Positions 22,062 through 33,824 are shown, counted from the first letter of the stretch. The stretch: 64,000 bases of DNA from Bipolaris cookei (GCA_002286855.1 NRSV01000036.1:186001-250000), one strand, 5' to 3'. The notes: generated from the letters alone by a model not told the origin. Translations and numbers: made by a program.

Positions 22062-25000
22062 TGCCGGGGAAGATGTTGGCGGCTTCTTAAGTATGGACCT
22101 TGGGGTAGCCGTGGTGACGTTTGTGCCAAGGTACGATATGGTAGCGATGAAGTCACTCTCCGGCGAGAGCGACAATGGTATCTAAGTGTTGTGTTGTTGG
22201 CGTGGTAGACTCGACTGGCGAGTACAGATGGTAGACGGATGAACGGATCAGAGTGGGGGTGGGTTGTTGGTAGTAGGTTTGGTATGAGGAGCCATGGTGG
22301 GCGCGGATGGCATGGAATATATGTCTATCCTCTCTCGCAGTAGACGCATGCCTTGGGTGTGGGTGGAAGCCTGAGCTAGCCGGGGCGCCTGCGCCCATCG
22401 GACAGGGGTTGTGTTAGCAGCAGCAGCAGCGACCAGGGCCCATGGCGAGCTAGTGAGGGCGGTGACTGCACCTCTGCTTGGGTGCGAAGATGACGACTGT
22501 GTCTGTGATTTCTTGGGAACTGCAGCTAGAAACGTGTTTTGGGCCGACGTTAGAGAAAGTGAAATGTTACAGCGAGCCAGCCCTCTGATTGGCGGCCTAG
22601 TCGCTGTGCGTGGCTGCTGCGAGCAAAGGGGGTCAGCGAGGGCATCAACAGCCGCTGCACCGTCTCCTGAAACGTGTTGCGGCGAGCAGGCCAGACATGT
22701 GCAGCCGTTTGGACAGAGGCTCGCCGACTGCTGTTTTTGGATTGTGGGTGGTGGTAGTGGTGGTGGTGTAGCAGCCGGGCATGGTGGTGACAGGAGTGAC
22801 AGCTGCGCCCTATGGCTTGCATGCCCAGTCGCTGTCTGTTTGTCGAGACACCAGCCACGGGCGCCATGCCCATCTCGGCCTAGCGCACAGATAGCTGACT
22901 GCTGGGGCACAATCACAGCCACAGCCACAGCTACTGCACCTTGGCCGGCCTGCGTCTCAACGCACACCTTCCAGCTGTGGCTGTTTGATTTTGTGCACAA
23001 AATGAACATGTGCAAGTATGATGCGTACATCCAGCCCTTGCTGCGCAGTTGGGCCGAGCTGGCCTCTGCATCGTGGCCTCGTGTCCCCGCGTGCTGGTCT
23101 TCACACCGGACGGCGGCACCGTACCTCGAGCCGGCGGCACATCACCAGCCACGACGGTGCAAGCAAAGGGAAAAAAAGCAGGCGTGGCTCCCGCAGTGCC
23201 CTTCTCGACGTACCACCAGAGCCGCTCGAGGGCGCCCAGAGATGGAGCCACTGCTGCGTGTCCTGAAGGGAGTCATCAGCGCACCCTGCCATGCCACAGG
23301 TGCCGGCGGGCGCCAGCGACGTGCATGGCGCTACGCAGCCTATGGCGCCTCTGGCCTTGCTTGTCTTGTCTCACCGGATTTTTGCTGCCCCACAGTCATA
23401 GACAATTGGGCCCCTCTGCTCACTCTCGACCACCCGGCCTGCTGGCAGAGCAGTTCGCCCGCCGGCCCACCCGGACGTGGCACCTAAGGACTCTGCCTGT
23501 CACTTGTCTCCGTCAGCGACACGAAACAGTAAAAATGCGTCTGGCCCTTCTCATCCAATCACCCCCATTTTCAATTCACTGTCCCTTTTCGCACACTCGC
23601 CCACGCAATTCTGCCATCTGTGACTCCTAAGAGTCAAAGGCTGCCCAATTTGGCACGGGCGTAGTTCGTCTGCTTCGCCCTGTGACTCCGTTTTCTCTTT
23701 GCTCGTCGGCTCGCCCCGTACGTGAGGCGCAGCGCTCACAGCACCCGTCACTCCTATCTCGACCCTGGCCAATCTCTTCGAATGACCAGTCTCTATACGA
23801 GCTCCTAGCTGGCGTTGCAAGCCTCTTAGCGCAGCCATCACCCACAATACCCGTTGACAGATGCATGCTAGCGAACTGCGGTCCATGCGAACCACTACGC
23901 AGCCACACAATGCAGCTAATCTCCAATGCAAAATGCCATCGTGACTTACTTTCCTGCCTCCACTAGCCCTTTTGCTCTGTAAACACCCTCGCCCACGTCT
24001 TGGATGCACGCCTGCTGATGACCCTTCATATCCGGCTTCCGAGCATGACGCCACAGTGTGGCGCCAGCAGAGCCTCCTTACATCAGGCATACCCCTAGAG
24101 TGGACCAAGAGTTCCAAACTCCAGGTCAATGGACTGACATTTGCGGCTGTGTACTTACCAAGCCGTTTTCGAGCCGTTGTCCCGGCCAAGTCTCTCAGGA
24201 TGGTGCCTTCTCCAACTTTCCCCCAGACATTGCATCGTCATGTGGTCCACTGCCACCAGGCAGATCTGCAGCCTTCCGAGCAGACAGCCCTATCAAGGTT
24301 GCGCAATGGCTAGGCAGCAACTGCGCAATCCCAACTGAACTGCGAACCACTCGATCTCGACGGGTCCCTACGCCCTTTGCCATGTACACCTACGTACATT
24401 GCAAATTACACAGTCGATTGCATCTGGTTCGATTAATCAGCAAACTCAGGAGCTAGCGAGTGCAACTACTACTGACTACTACAATGGGCTACCACCCTTT
24501 TTCAGTCCGCATCACGTGATGCGCCATGTCCACCCACCATCACCACCAACACCACCACCCCTTCACTAGGTGTAGGTCCAAGTTTCTACATCAGCGGCTG
24601 TGGCGCCACCCGTGCACTTGGTGCCTGTTGAAGTATTCTGATTGCCTTCCCTGATTACGTTCCCCTGTGCATCCCGTTGTTTTCAAACATAAGCTGCGGA
24701 CCTCCTTTTGTTCACCGGTTACTTGGCCATCAGCCAAGGTACTCATCTACTGCAAACATCCAACATCGGGAGTCATCGCTCACCGTTGACCGCAAACCGC
24801 TCCATTCCCCCTAAGTATGGTTGGGGGGCCTTTTGCCGGCGCTGCCTAGGGCGATGCGGGGTTGTAAGGTTACCAACAGCCCAATGGCACAGCTTGTTTA
24901 GTCACGGCACTGCGATGGCTGCGACAGGAGATTTCGGCCGCAAAGCAGTCGTTGTGCTGTTGTCGAACAGGCGGCGAACACTCAGTGTATTTTCAGCTGT

Positions 25001-25529
25001 GCTTACCCGTATGGGTCCAGTTGCCACGAGGTCGGTCAGCCGCTGACTACCCCACAGTCTGGCGGTCTCACCGTTTCCTTTTCCAGTTGCATCACGTTGC
25101 TGGAATCCCCATTGCAATCGACATGCCACGCACTCGGAGATTTGTTTTGCAGATCTCCCAATCGCGGGTCCCAGAATGCGCACGACTTGCAATATGGCAC
25201 AACGTCTCCGAAGCCCCTAGCACCTCAACAACCACGCTCTTTTGCGAGAAAAAGCAGCGCAAATTTACATTCTCAAAGTTCATACGTCCAAATCGAATCA
25301 CTCAAGGCTGAGACACCTGACCGCGCGTTTCAGCGCTCGGTAAGCCTTAGCCTGTTCCTGGGCTAGTTTGCGATCTGTGCTCTCACACCTCACACCGCTT
25401 TTCACCAAAACTTTCAGCAGCGACAGATTTTGCTTGAAATACCAGTATTCCCTTCTTCTCCTGAAATACCTTCAACCCCAACTCAACTGTCACGGAAAAG
25501 AAGAAACATCCCCCCAAAAGAGCAAGGAA
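22062..25529. other. 3.5-kb GC-rich divergent spacer
   Basis: This region lies between a minus-strand and a plus-strand gene and must contain both promoters and probably long leaders. A 358-codon plus-strand open frame (22411-23487) and several overlapping frames exist. Their translation is dominated by Cys, Trp, His and Ala with no domain, and GC-rich DNA has few stops by chance, so they are not called. The last part (25368-25529) is the immediate leader of the MYND-finger gene. Confidence 0.5.
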
Positions 25530-26255
25530 ATGCCGCCACGAAGCGTCTGTTTGAACGTGTTTACGCAGAGTCTTGGCGAAGGCAATGGAGCGGTGAACAA
25601 CAGAAACCCCATGTTGGAAAGACGAGATAGTGCAATGGGTGGTATGTTTTCCTTTCAGATACCTTCGCACGCTTCAGCGAATTCATTTCATATTAATATT
25701 AACATTTTCTTGCAGACATCCCAAGAAGCACATCCAACGGCTCTCTCACACCGCAATCGGTTTCAAACGCAACCTCCCCTCCACCAGCGTTCAATCGCGC
25801 GGATCTCTTCCGCTCTCTACGCCCCATGGCCAGCACGGAGAGTCTCAACGGCGCGCTGACCAGCAAACGTAAGTTGTTATATCTTCAATCTCCAATTTCC
25901 ATATGGGTGGGACGCAGGAGCCCGATTTGATTCGCTGCACTGCATTAGCGCCCATGTGGTGCTCCACTTTACCCACTCACATTGGGGCCGCTTTTGAGGC
26001 CTAACACCACGACATGACTATGTCACCCTTGTACTAGCAACAATTTACTAACACATGATAGCTTGCACCACATGCTCTGGTCAGCACGCACGACGCCGCT
26101 GCTCTCGCTGCAAGGCAGCATACTACTGCGACCGCAACTGCCAAAAGTCGGACTGGAAGACACATCGCAACATTTGCGAGCCCATCACCCAGACTTACTC
26201 TGCTCCGGAGACGCCCAACTGCTCCAACCCTGCAAGCCCGACAAATGAAGCTTGA
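25530..26255 (+). CDS. Small MYND-type zinc-finger protein
   Basis: Three exons, 25530-25641, 25716-25868 and 26062-26255, with introns of 74 and 193 bp, give 152 residues. The first 88 residues are Ser/Pro/Asn-rich and probably disordered. Exon 3 encodes a complete MYND finger with Cys90, 93, 102, 105, 111, 115, His123 and Cys127 (CTTC, CSRC, YYCDRNCQKSDW, H-x3-C). A short unstructured tail follows. MYND domains generally mediate protein-protein contacts with proline-rich partners in transcriptional regulators. Here nothing but the finger is present, so a small adaptor role is the most that can be inferred. The first intron is AT-rich with a good CTTGCAG acceptor. The start ATG is the first in frame after a stop-free leader and is followed by a coding-like N-terminus. 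Confidence 0.85.
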
Positions 26256-27779
26256 ACAAGTGTCACATCAATACATACTGAGACACTGCACCTTCTCAAT
26301 AGCGACACATCTGGAAACTTCCAGTGAACCGGATGCAGCCTACAATGAAGACAATCACCACATGCCCCCACGCACGTCTGAAATAAATCGACACTAAAGA
26401 AGATGGAAAGAAGACAGCAACAATCGAATTGCTACGACACTAATGATAGATAACCAACTTGCACATATGGAGGGTCGGAAAATCAGGCGTTCTTGCTAAG
26501 TGTTTTTTTTTCTTCTGTTTCTTGTAAAGCTTGTTACTGGGATTCCCAGCGTCACATTCTAGAAAGAGCGACAAAGCATTCAATTGCAACCATGCATAGC
26601 GACGAACGGCTAGCGAAAAATGTCCGGATTTTACTTTAGCCTTTTTTTTCTACCTTTACAGCCACCAAAAAAAATATAGAGACCATTTTTTTCCTACACC
26701 ACGATACTACTGGCTTAGCGGGATGACTCGGAGAATTTCCTAGTGAACATGCTTCTTTTTCTCATGTATGTTATGCACATGAGACACAGCACAGCCACTA
26801 CGGCTTCACCTCAGGCCAGACACGAACCAAAAAGGCTACACTAAACGAGGTGTTCACCTTATGTGACATATGCATACCATCTTGCACATCTGCATATGTA
26901 CATATCACATTTATGCACCCCAGTGGTACTGACTCAGCACAAGCCCTGCTTCACCGCTTCTCCACCTCCACCACCACTGCCACCTCCCACCACCATCTCC
27001 CCATCTTGCCAAACTAGAGTACATCGGTACTGTTATCAATGTACGTGTCATTCCCGCCTTGCCCTTCCGGTCACTTCCCGCCCCTCCCTTCCCACCCGCA
27101 TGTTAATGTGCATATCCTACGAACTCTAAATCTCGAACCAGCGCATAACAGACTTCACAAGGAACCTAATAGGACACGCCCTGGGGGTGGGGATTTTTTT
27201 CAAAAGTCTTGGGTTGCATTAGCAAAGCGGCAGAAAAAAAGAGACCAGTACCCTTGTGTTGGATATAGGTACATGTACAGTATTCCCCCATGTCCACTTT
27301 CCATGTACATATGTATATATATGCGCGTGAGACAACGAAAACAGCGAGTCTAGAGCGCGGTGGACATGTTTGGCTGCATGATAATGTATCAAGAGCAAGG
27401 ATTCGCGTATGCAGAGTAAGACGAGAGGAGAAAGAGGATATGTCGTTCTGGGCAATCACGGGCAGCGCGTGGCGCGTAGGGAAGCAAGGGGGTGGAGAAG
27501 CAGTGTGGGTCAGACGGGGAAAAAAATGGCGTACATGTTGTTAGCTTGGAGAGATAATGAAATGTCCACTGCGCTGGCAATATGATTGCTGATAATGATA
27601 TAGGCCGCCCACATATGTACATATGTATGTACATATGTATACAGTGGAAACCACACACACACACACACATGCATGGTACATGACTATTTGGGGAGGGAGG
27701 GTGTACGCTATCGTGCTCGGCCCCGATCGAAAAATCGATGTCGTACTGCAAAGTAAACGAATCATATACCCAACCCCAC
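26256..27779. other. Spacer between convergent loci
   Basis: This stretch holds the 3' flank of the MYND gene and of the oxidoreductase pseudogene. T- and A-runs and a repeated ACATATGTA-type word near 27290-27320 and 27610-27645 are seen. No gene is supported. Confidence 0.5.
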
Positions 27780-29521
27780 TTATGCGTATATGGCGACGAC
27801 GGCGCCAAATGGGGCTTCCCCATTGAGTTTGAACAATGTCGGTTGCAACGTCTGGAACACACCCTTGGGGTTGTACTTGCTCGAGACCTTGTTTAGTCTT
27901 GCCACGCTGTCAGCTCCGTAGCCGGATATAACGGGCTGGTAGGGGCTGCTGTACGCCATGTACATGTAATCGTTGTATGCACCCAGCTGCTTAGCTTTTT
28001 CCGTCGATGCGGCCAGAAAGTCCTGTGCCGTCTTGTATATGGTCTTGTCGTTCTTCTCGTTCGTCCAGGCCAGGTAGAGCAGGATGTGGAAGAAGGGCCC
28101 ATCGTCCTGGCGCAAATCCAGCGCATTGTCCCCCTTCTTCTGCATGGTCTTCAACGCGGGCTTGGTAAAAGCTTGGAAGGCAATCGAAGGGGCGCCACCG
28201 GGAAACTTAGGGACGATTTCGAAAAAGTGGTTACTCATCCATTTTATTAGCTCCGTATTGACTTTGAACGATTGCGACCACATCGTTGTGCGTAAGCCAG
28301 CCGGCATGCTTCCAGTCAGCCCCAACGTAGTCTCGGCCAATGTGGTATTCTTGGTGGCTTCATTAAGAGCAGGGATCGAAAGATAGTCGTTGAGAATGGC
28401 CGGTGGATTCGACACGTCAACCTGATCAAAGTAGTCGTACTCTGCCGATGTAATCTTGTACCCCGAATCGTATGCGACGGCGACAAAGTGCGCGGCCTTT
28501 GTATCCACCTCGGCGTCCTAAACCGTGTTTCCAAAAGTGTCGAATAATGTACGGATGTGGGTGGCGTTATATTGGCGTATGCTAGAAAACATGAGACCTT
28601 GGAGAAAAGTTTCGTAATGGAAGGTCGTAATGATACCAAAGTTGTTACCGCCGCCTCGGAGAGCCCAGTATAGGTCAGGGTACGTTTTTTTTGCTGACAG
28701 TAATAATGGCTCCAGATGCAGAAACGACCTCGTATGATGCGATGTTGTCGGATGCTAGGTCATACCTGCTAGTGTGGTGACTGATGCCACCGCCGAGCGT
28801 AAGACCACTGACTCCGACCGTCGAAGTCTGCTGAGGTTGTCGATCACGTGATTGGTTGGTATATTGAGGTATTTAATCACGTGATTAGCTGATATGTTGA
28901 GTGACTTCCGTGTCCACCAACTACTGTAAGATTGTAGGGCGTGAGGTAGTCGTAGAAATTCTTCCAGCGGTTGCCGGGACCCATAGTAATATTTTTAGTA
29001 TCAGCGAGTAGCACGAGCTTGTTCATTTTCATTAGATCGACTGTAATACCACCCTTAATACTCGATGTAGAAAATGTAGCGTGTTCCCCACTTTTGACCG
29101 TAAATAGACACTGCGTCAGGCGTAGAAGCAAAACTAGAGTCGTCACCTCCAAGGCTACTATTGGAATGAATGTACAACGGGGCTTTACACTGAGCTGCTG
29201 TTGTGACCAGTACGTTATCGGCGCCTCTTCTGATAGCTTCGAGTCTCCAAAGACAAACTTCAAGGAATCAAACTTTCGATGTTTTTAGCCAGCATCTAAT
29301 GCAACATAGGGGGATTGACTCACGGCGATCGAGCAGCCTTCCAGTGAAGACCGGTTGACTAAGTTGGATAGCTCTGGTATGGCGGACACATTGAAGCCGT
29401 TGTCAATAAGTACTTTCGTAACGTTGAATTTAGCTGGTTCAAAAATATCCTGGGCAGTTGCTGCGGCCGCACTTGTAGCGAGGACATGGAGTGTGAGTTT
29501 GTGGAGACCCTTCGTGGCCAC
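27780..29521 (-). pseudogene. FAD-linked oxidoreductase (BBE-type) pseudogene
   Basis: The conceptual translation matches secreted fungal FAD-dependent oxidoreductases of the 6-hydroxynicotine/glucooligosaccharide oxidase group. It has a hydrophobic N-terminus ending ATAQ, the motif CSIA before a plausible 66-bp intron (GTGAGT ... TTGAAG), YWSQQQ, PGNRW, LTLGGGISH, DLYWALRGGGNNFG, and a C-terminal BBE-like stretch with YGADSVARLNKVSSKY. It is broken in several places: no ATG opens the N-terminal frame (it begins after a stop and the first usable codon is GTG); a tandem insertion with a stop disrupts the VVGG-to-VGVSGL segment (see 28834-28899); one extra base in an A8 run shifts the frame just before the DLYW motif; and an in-frame TAG follows FGNTV near 28518. 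The 243-codon C-terminal part is still open, so decay is fairly recent. Confidence 0.85.
28834..28899. repeat. Tandem 33-bp imperfect repeat inside the FAD pseudogene
   Basis: Two head-to-tail 33-bp units (28834-28866 and 28867-28899) match at 25 of 33 positions, and most differences are transitions. Each contains ATCACGTGAT. They sit where intact homologues read straight through between VVGG and the VGVSGL motif, and they add a stop and shift the frame. Confidence 0.85.
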
Positions 29522-30734
29522 AGATATTAGACAACCGACGACTAAAGGGACTCAAGATGTAAGCTGAGACCTGGACTTTGGCATGGAGAAAACGGCCTTC
29601 GCACGCAGGCACCGACTTCATTTGTAAGTATTGCCAGATCTGTGATACGTTCCATTGCGAGTAAATCCAAGAGGGTAGGTGGTTCAGGAATGGCGTAGCT
29701 AGTTTATCAATCCTATTGTCTTTACTCAAAAATCATGCTGGTGGGAAAAAGCAGTTTTCCCGCTACCTTCATCTGACCACCTTGAAGCATGTGTAAACGA
29801 GATGCACATTTATTGTCCAATCAGGCATCTTCAAGTTGCCACACCAAGCGTGAGCAAAGGACTCGGCATGTAAAGAGAGCGATCGAGATGCTGCAAGCGA
29901 AGTGTTTCGTTTGAACTAGAGTGGATGTAAGATCTAGTTCTTGCAGAAATGCATGGCATGACGTGGTAAACAAGTTTAGCTGTTTGATGGACTCAGGTTA
30001 CTAGCCCCCCGCCTGGCTAGTTGATAATTGTGGCGCCGTCTCGTGGATGATAGTCGCAAAAGCATTTCTGACATTGATGGTGATTTTTTTTGCTGCGTGT
30101 TTCCTTCTTTGTGTACGGGTGGCTGTGTGCAAGTGAAGGAATGAGGGGCAGCTTTGTCCTGTTGACGTGGAAAAAGAATTTTGGCTAGCAACTGCTTAAT
30201 CTGGAGATCCCGCGGCCCGCGGCTGGCTATCCGGGCTGGGCATCGTGACACCGCTTGCGGTAAGTTCAAAGTGTTTACCAACGTTCCGTAAAAGAGACTG
30301 GAGAAAATCGGTCGCAGGATTTATTACCACCTTTCCAACGTACTATTCGGGTAAGCAGTACCACTCCAATTCGCAATACTTTGTACAAACCGACGTGGTA
30401 TCGAGACATCCAATCAGAAAGAGCATGCAGACTAAGGAGTCTGGCCTCTAACCGTTAGCAAATAAGTTGAGATTGTCAACAGCAGAAATCTCAGACCGAC
30501 GGATACTTGAATCTCCACGAACGTAATTAAGAGAACTTCCGGCCCAAACAGTATCGGTACAATGACTGGTATCCATACCGAGGAGACTCCAGGCCTGCAA
30601 TCCATGCTGTGAAGATGTTTCAGACTCTGAATCATCAATTCGTATGTACTTGATATATACCCACGTATAATCATCACCATGGCCTTCTTTCTTTTGATCG
30701 AGGCCACTCAGCTTCGCCGATTAAGCACATTCAT
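29522..30734. other. Spacer, nothing firm
   Basis: AT-rich spacer upstream of the FAD pseudogene and downstream of the membrane-protein gene. A 91-codon minus-strand frame (30432-30707) has an ATG but no recognisable content. No gene is called. Confidence 0.45.
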
Positions 30735-31453
30735 TCACACCGTAGACTCGCCCTCACCCACTACCGCTTCTTCTGCACTGTTATTTGGCCTACCCTCTCC
30801 ATCTAGCAGAGGTGCATAGCCACTAAGCAACTCCGCGTTCAGTTTGTACTTTCCAACCGAAAAAGATCTACCCTGACACTGCGGGCATGAAGTAGGATAA
30901 TAGTTACCCGGCTGAAGCGCTTCAAGGATCTGTATCAAAACGAAGTAAAGGTGTATCAAACTATAGTACATCAGTCTCCCTGAAGGTGGTGTCGAAGTTT
31001 TTCAAAAGACTTACAAGTTGCAGATGAGAAAATTAGTCCCATACGTGCCCAGCATAACTAGGCCTCTGTCAGCCCACCCGTGCGGGATGAACACCCAATC
31101 TCTGGAAATTTTATAGTCAGCAAAAGCCTCTCGATTAGATGGTGTTGTTCTTACAAGATCAGGCACACTAGAAGCGCGATGCCAAGCAGCAGGTCAAAAA
31201 CCAAATGGATCGGTGTCCCAGTTAATCCACTAGCTTGGCATCCGCAATTTTTCTCGTTCGCAAGCAGTAGTGCGGAGTAAGCTGAAGAGAAGAATAAGGG
31301 AAGAATGCCGATGGCGGGATTAACGCTTTCGGAGAAGATGCCCTGGATAAGCAGGATGAGGAAGCCAGGCGGGAAGGTGGCGAGCGAGATGGCACGGAGG
31401 GCGTGGTAGCTTGATTTGGTAAAGATTGTGAGGTTCAACATAGGACCTGCCAT
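30735..31453 (-). CDS. Four-span membrane protein of unknown function, 203 aa
   Basis: Three exons, 31155-31453, 31015-31101 and 30735-30960, with introns of only 53 and 54 bp (donors GTAAGA and GTAAGT, both phase 2), give 203 residues. Four hydrophobic segments are visible: about 20-40, 46-66, 84-99 and 130-145. Between spans 3 and 4 lies a loop with DWVFIPHGWADRG. The C-terminal cytoplasmic-like tail has a CPQC motif and an acidic end. The size and topology resemble small fungal integral membrane proteins often found near secondary-metabolism or accessory genes, but I cannot name a family. Both introns must be removed for the third exon to follow in frame, which supports the model. Confidence 0.75.
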
Positions 31454-32471
31454 GTTTTGAATGATCTAGGAACTCGTTGGGCCAGACAGTCGAAAGTATG
31501 GAGCGCGCGGGTGATTTGTGTAGAGACTGGCTGAGGGAGAGGACAATTTGGTTTCTAGGCGTTTACAAAACTTTGTGTTTTTTTTTCTTGGAAAAAGCTA
31601 AGAAATCCATCCGGTGGTGCCGAAGAATTGATGTCCTTATATTTCAATCAGGCAACAGTCATAATGTGCTGTTCAAATCGTACTTGGATGATCGGCAGGG
31701 GGCCTAAAAGGCAGTGCTGTGGGAAAAGAGGCTGACGCTGCGGGCCGCACATTGGCAAGGCATACGCATACGCGTCACTAATAGTAGAACAATCTCATTT
31801 TCCCAAGAGCCGCGGCGGCTCAAGCGCGTGTTGTTAGCGACGTGCTGTGGTATCTATTTACGTGCGCGATTTGATGTTCTTTACACTTTCGGACCCCACC
31901 TGATGAGCACACCCGCGTTAATTCCTGCCCTAGAACGGAAAAATATGTAGTTTGGTGTTCGCTGTAATCCTGGCTCATAAATGACAGGATAGGTGTGCTT
32001 CGTGAAAAAAAGTGTCAAGTCTAAGTGCCGGCGAAGCTCCAGTGGTGGACACGGAGAATATGGACTGTCTTGCGCAAACCCATTCTCTTCCATCATCAAT
32101 GCATCTGTCTTTCCATAGCACTCAATTGAAGCCTTTTTCTCGAGAAGTCTAGAGCGCGGTTCCGTCGCTGAAACCATGGGACGTCTGTCAGCCAAATCTA
32201 GGTGGTTGTCTGAGAACCCTAGAATACCAGATATAGCGGTGAGAGAGACGTAGTTGCGTCTGTGTACGCGGCCGCATTGTTGCCTTTATCCGTGTGCCAT
32301 ATGGGTATCTCAAATCGTAGGAGAACATAGAAAAGTGTCCTTATAGCATCCTGGGTAGCGTCCAACATGATTACCGAGGTGCCAGACTTCAAGGTTCGAG
32401 ATTGAGAAGCACCTTTCGAATCCGATACCCAAACTCTTGACAACACGATCCTAAAAATCCCGAATCCCTTT
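31454..32471. other. Spacer with coding-like minus-strand fragments
   Basis: Two minus-strand open frames (32219-32482 and 31881-32195) read with coding-like composition (for example PMVSATEPRSRLLEKK) and lie one after the other. Both begin at non-ATG codons and cannot be joined by a convincing intron. They may be remnants of a lost gene or chance frames. No confident gene is called. Confidence 0.35.
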
Positions 32472-33452
32472 TCACCCACCACCAGGTTTCTTCAGCGCTC
32501 CCCCAAGAATACTCGGATCCAACATCTTAGCCTCCGGCACTTCAACCCCACACCGAACCCACATACTCTTCCAAAGCGCACCCACCGCCCTCTCTTCCGG
32601 CATAAAAACAACAGTATTGATATACGTGCTAGTAGTATTCAAGCAATCTCCCTCATTAAAAAGCTGCGCCTCGCAATTATCCCCTTTATTCGAAAAAAAC
32701 ACGCCGCAGCGCGCTTCGCCAGGCAGATTGATGCAAGTTCCGTTTTTCCATTTCTCCAAAGGAGGTGGGAAATATGACTTTTTGAGGAGTTTGCCACGGC
32801 AGTGTTTAGGGCCGCCGGCGCCGGAGTATGTGAGGGCGAGGATGGGGATTTGCGGCGCTTGGGGAGCGGCAGGTTTGGGGGCCGGGACTCGGGATGGTGT
32901 GGGTGTGATTTTGGGGCCTAGGACACCTTCGGCGTCCCAGCTGCCGCTGCTTTGGGGTTCGGGGGTGAATCCAATCATACCTTCCTGTGTTTCTGTCATG
33001 ACGGTGGGTACACCCTCTTTCGTTGTAGTAGTGGACACGAGTGTCTTGGTCAAAGTAGTGGAACCGAGCATTTTCGTAAGGACAGTGGACACGGTCGTTT
33101 TTCCTGTGACAGTAGACAGGAGGGTCTTATCCAAAGTAGAGGACACAAGTGTTTCCGCAGTGTTAGTAGACTCCAACGTCATCGTCATAAGAGTCGATGC
33201 AAGCGGCAATCCAGATATAATGCTACTCCCATTATACACATCTCCATGATCGAAATCCGTGCCATTCAGCAGCGCCTCGGCCGCCACCACATCTCCATCA
33301 TCCCCAATTTTAGCAGCCTGCGCGGAGCTAATTTGTACGATCTGGGGCGATATACCGCGAATCTGGATAGCCGTCGCTAGCGACAATGCGATGAATAAAA
33401 GAAAAAAAGCCGACGACGCGATAAGAGTTAAGTGCCGAGAAAACAAAGACAT
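32472..33452 (-). CDS. Secreted or anchored Ser/Thr-rich protein with nine-residue repeats
   Basis: A single exon encodes 326 residues from an ATG at 33452. The hydrophobic segment at about 8-28 is a signal peptide or signal anchor. Residues 85-160 are Ser/Thr-rich, with a nine-residue repeat (consensus T-L-V-S-T-x-x-x-K) occurring five times at 101-145 and a degenerate sixth unit; this region would be heavily O-glycosylated. A Pro-rich hinge (about 180-205) leads to a C-terminal domain of about 120 residues with six cysteines (HCRG, GTCINL, RCGVFF, NCEA, DCLN, RCGVEV), probably disulphide-bonded. No GPI signal is evident at the C-terminus. The architecture (secretion signal, glycosylated stalk, cysteine-rich head) suits a cell-wall or extracellular protein; no family is recognised. 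Confidence 0.82.
   Translation of the reverse strand: MSLFSRHLTLIASSAFFLLFIALSLATAIQIRGISPQIVQISSAQAAKIGDDGDVVAAEALLNGTDFDHGDVYNGSSIISGLPLASTLMTMTLESTNTAETLVSSTLDKTLLSTVTGKTTVSTVLTKMLGSTTLTKTLVSTTTTKEGVPTVMTETQEGMIGFTPEPQSSGSWDAEGVLGPKITPTPSRVPAPKPAAPQAPQIPILALTYSGAGGPKHCRGKLLKKSYFPPPLEKWKNGTCINLPGEARCGVFFSNKGDNCEAQLFNEGDCLNTTSTYINTVVFMPEERAVGALWKSMWVRCGVEVPEAKMLDPSILGGALKKPGGG
33018..33152 (-). repeat. Five 27-bp coding repeats (nine-residue units)
   Basis: Within the secreted protein, five consecutive 27-bp units encode the nine-residue Ser/Thr/Lys repeat. The nucleotide units are diverged, so the repeat is old rather than freshly amplified. Confidence 0.75.
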
Positions 33453-33824
33453 TGTGCCATGAACGAAGGAAAGCTTAAAAAATGAGAGTCTGGGGGATTG
33501 AGCGTAATGTTGTCGGGATGCGAGGACGTTGCCAAGCTTCCATCAGGGGCTGTTGCTGTATGGGTTTCATCCCCATGCTCGCCTCAAACGCTTCTCAACC
33601 AGAACTTCGCGATACGTATATTGGTGGCTGTACGCTAGTATAATTTGATGATAACCAATATGTCTCCGCTTAAGATTGTTGTGGTCCAGACCAAGTGGTA
33701 GAAACACGATTGATGAGTAAATCGTGAACGCATAGGAATAATCCTTAGAATGCGTGGTGAACTTTGACTGTATCAATCCAAAATACTAGAGAAAGCCACA
33801 AAATCTTATCAACCCTCTTCATCC
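33453..33824. other. Short spacer
   Basis: Holds the promoter of the minus-strand secreted protein and the 3' end of the reductase upstream of it. No other feature is seen. Confidence 0.5.

Noticed and set aside
22411..23487. 358-codon plus-strand open frame
   Set aside because: Starts at a non-ATG codon, translation rich in Cys, Trp, His and Ala without any domain, overlaps other equally long frames in GC-rich DNA.
32617..33249. 210-codon plus-strand frame
   Set aside because: Antisense shadow of the Ser/Thr-rich secreted protein gene.
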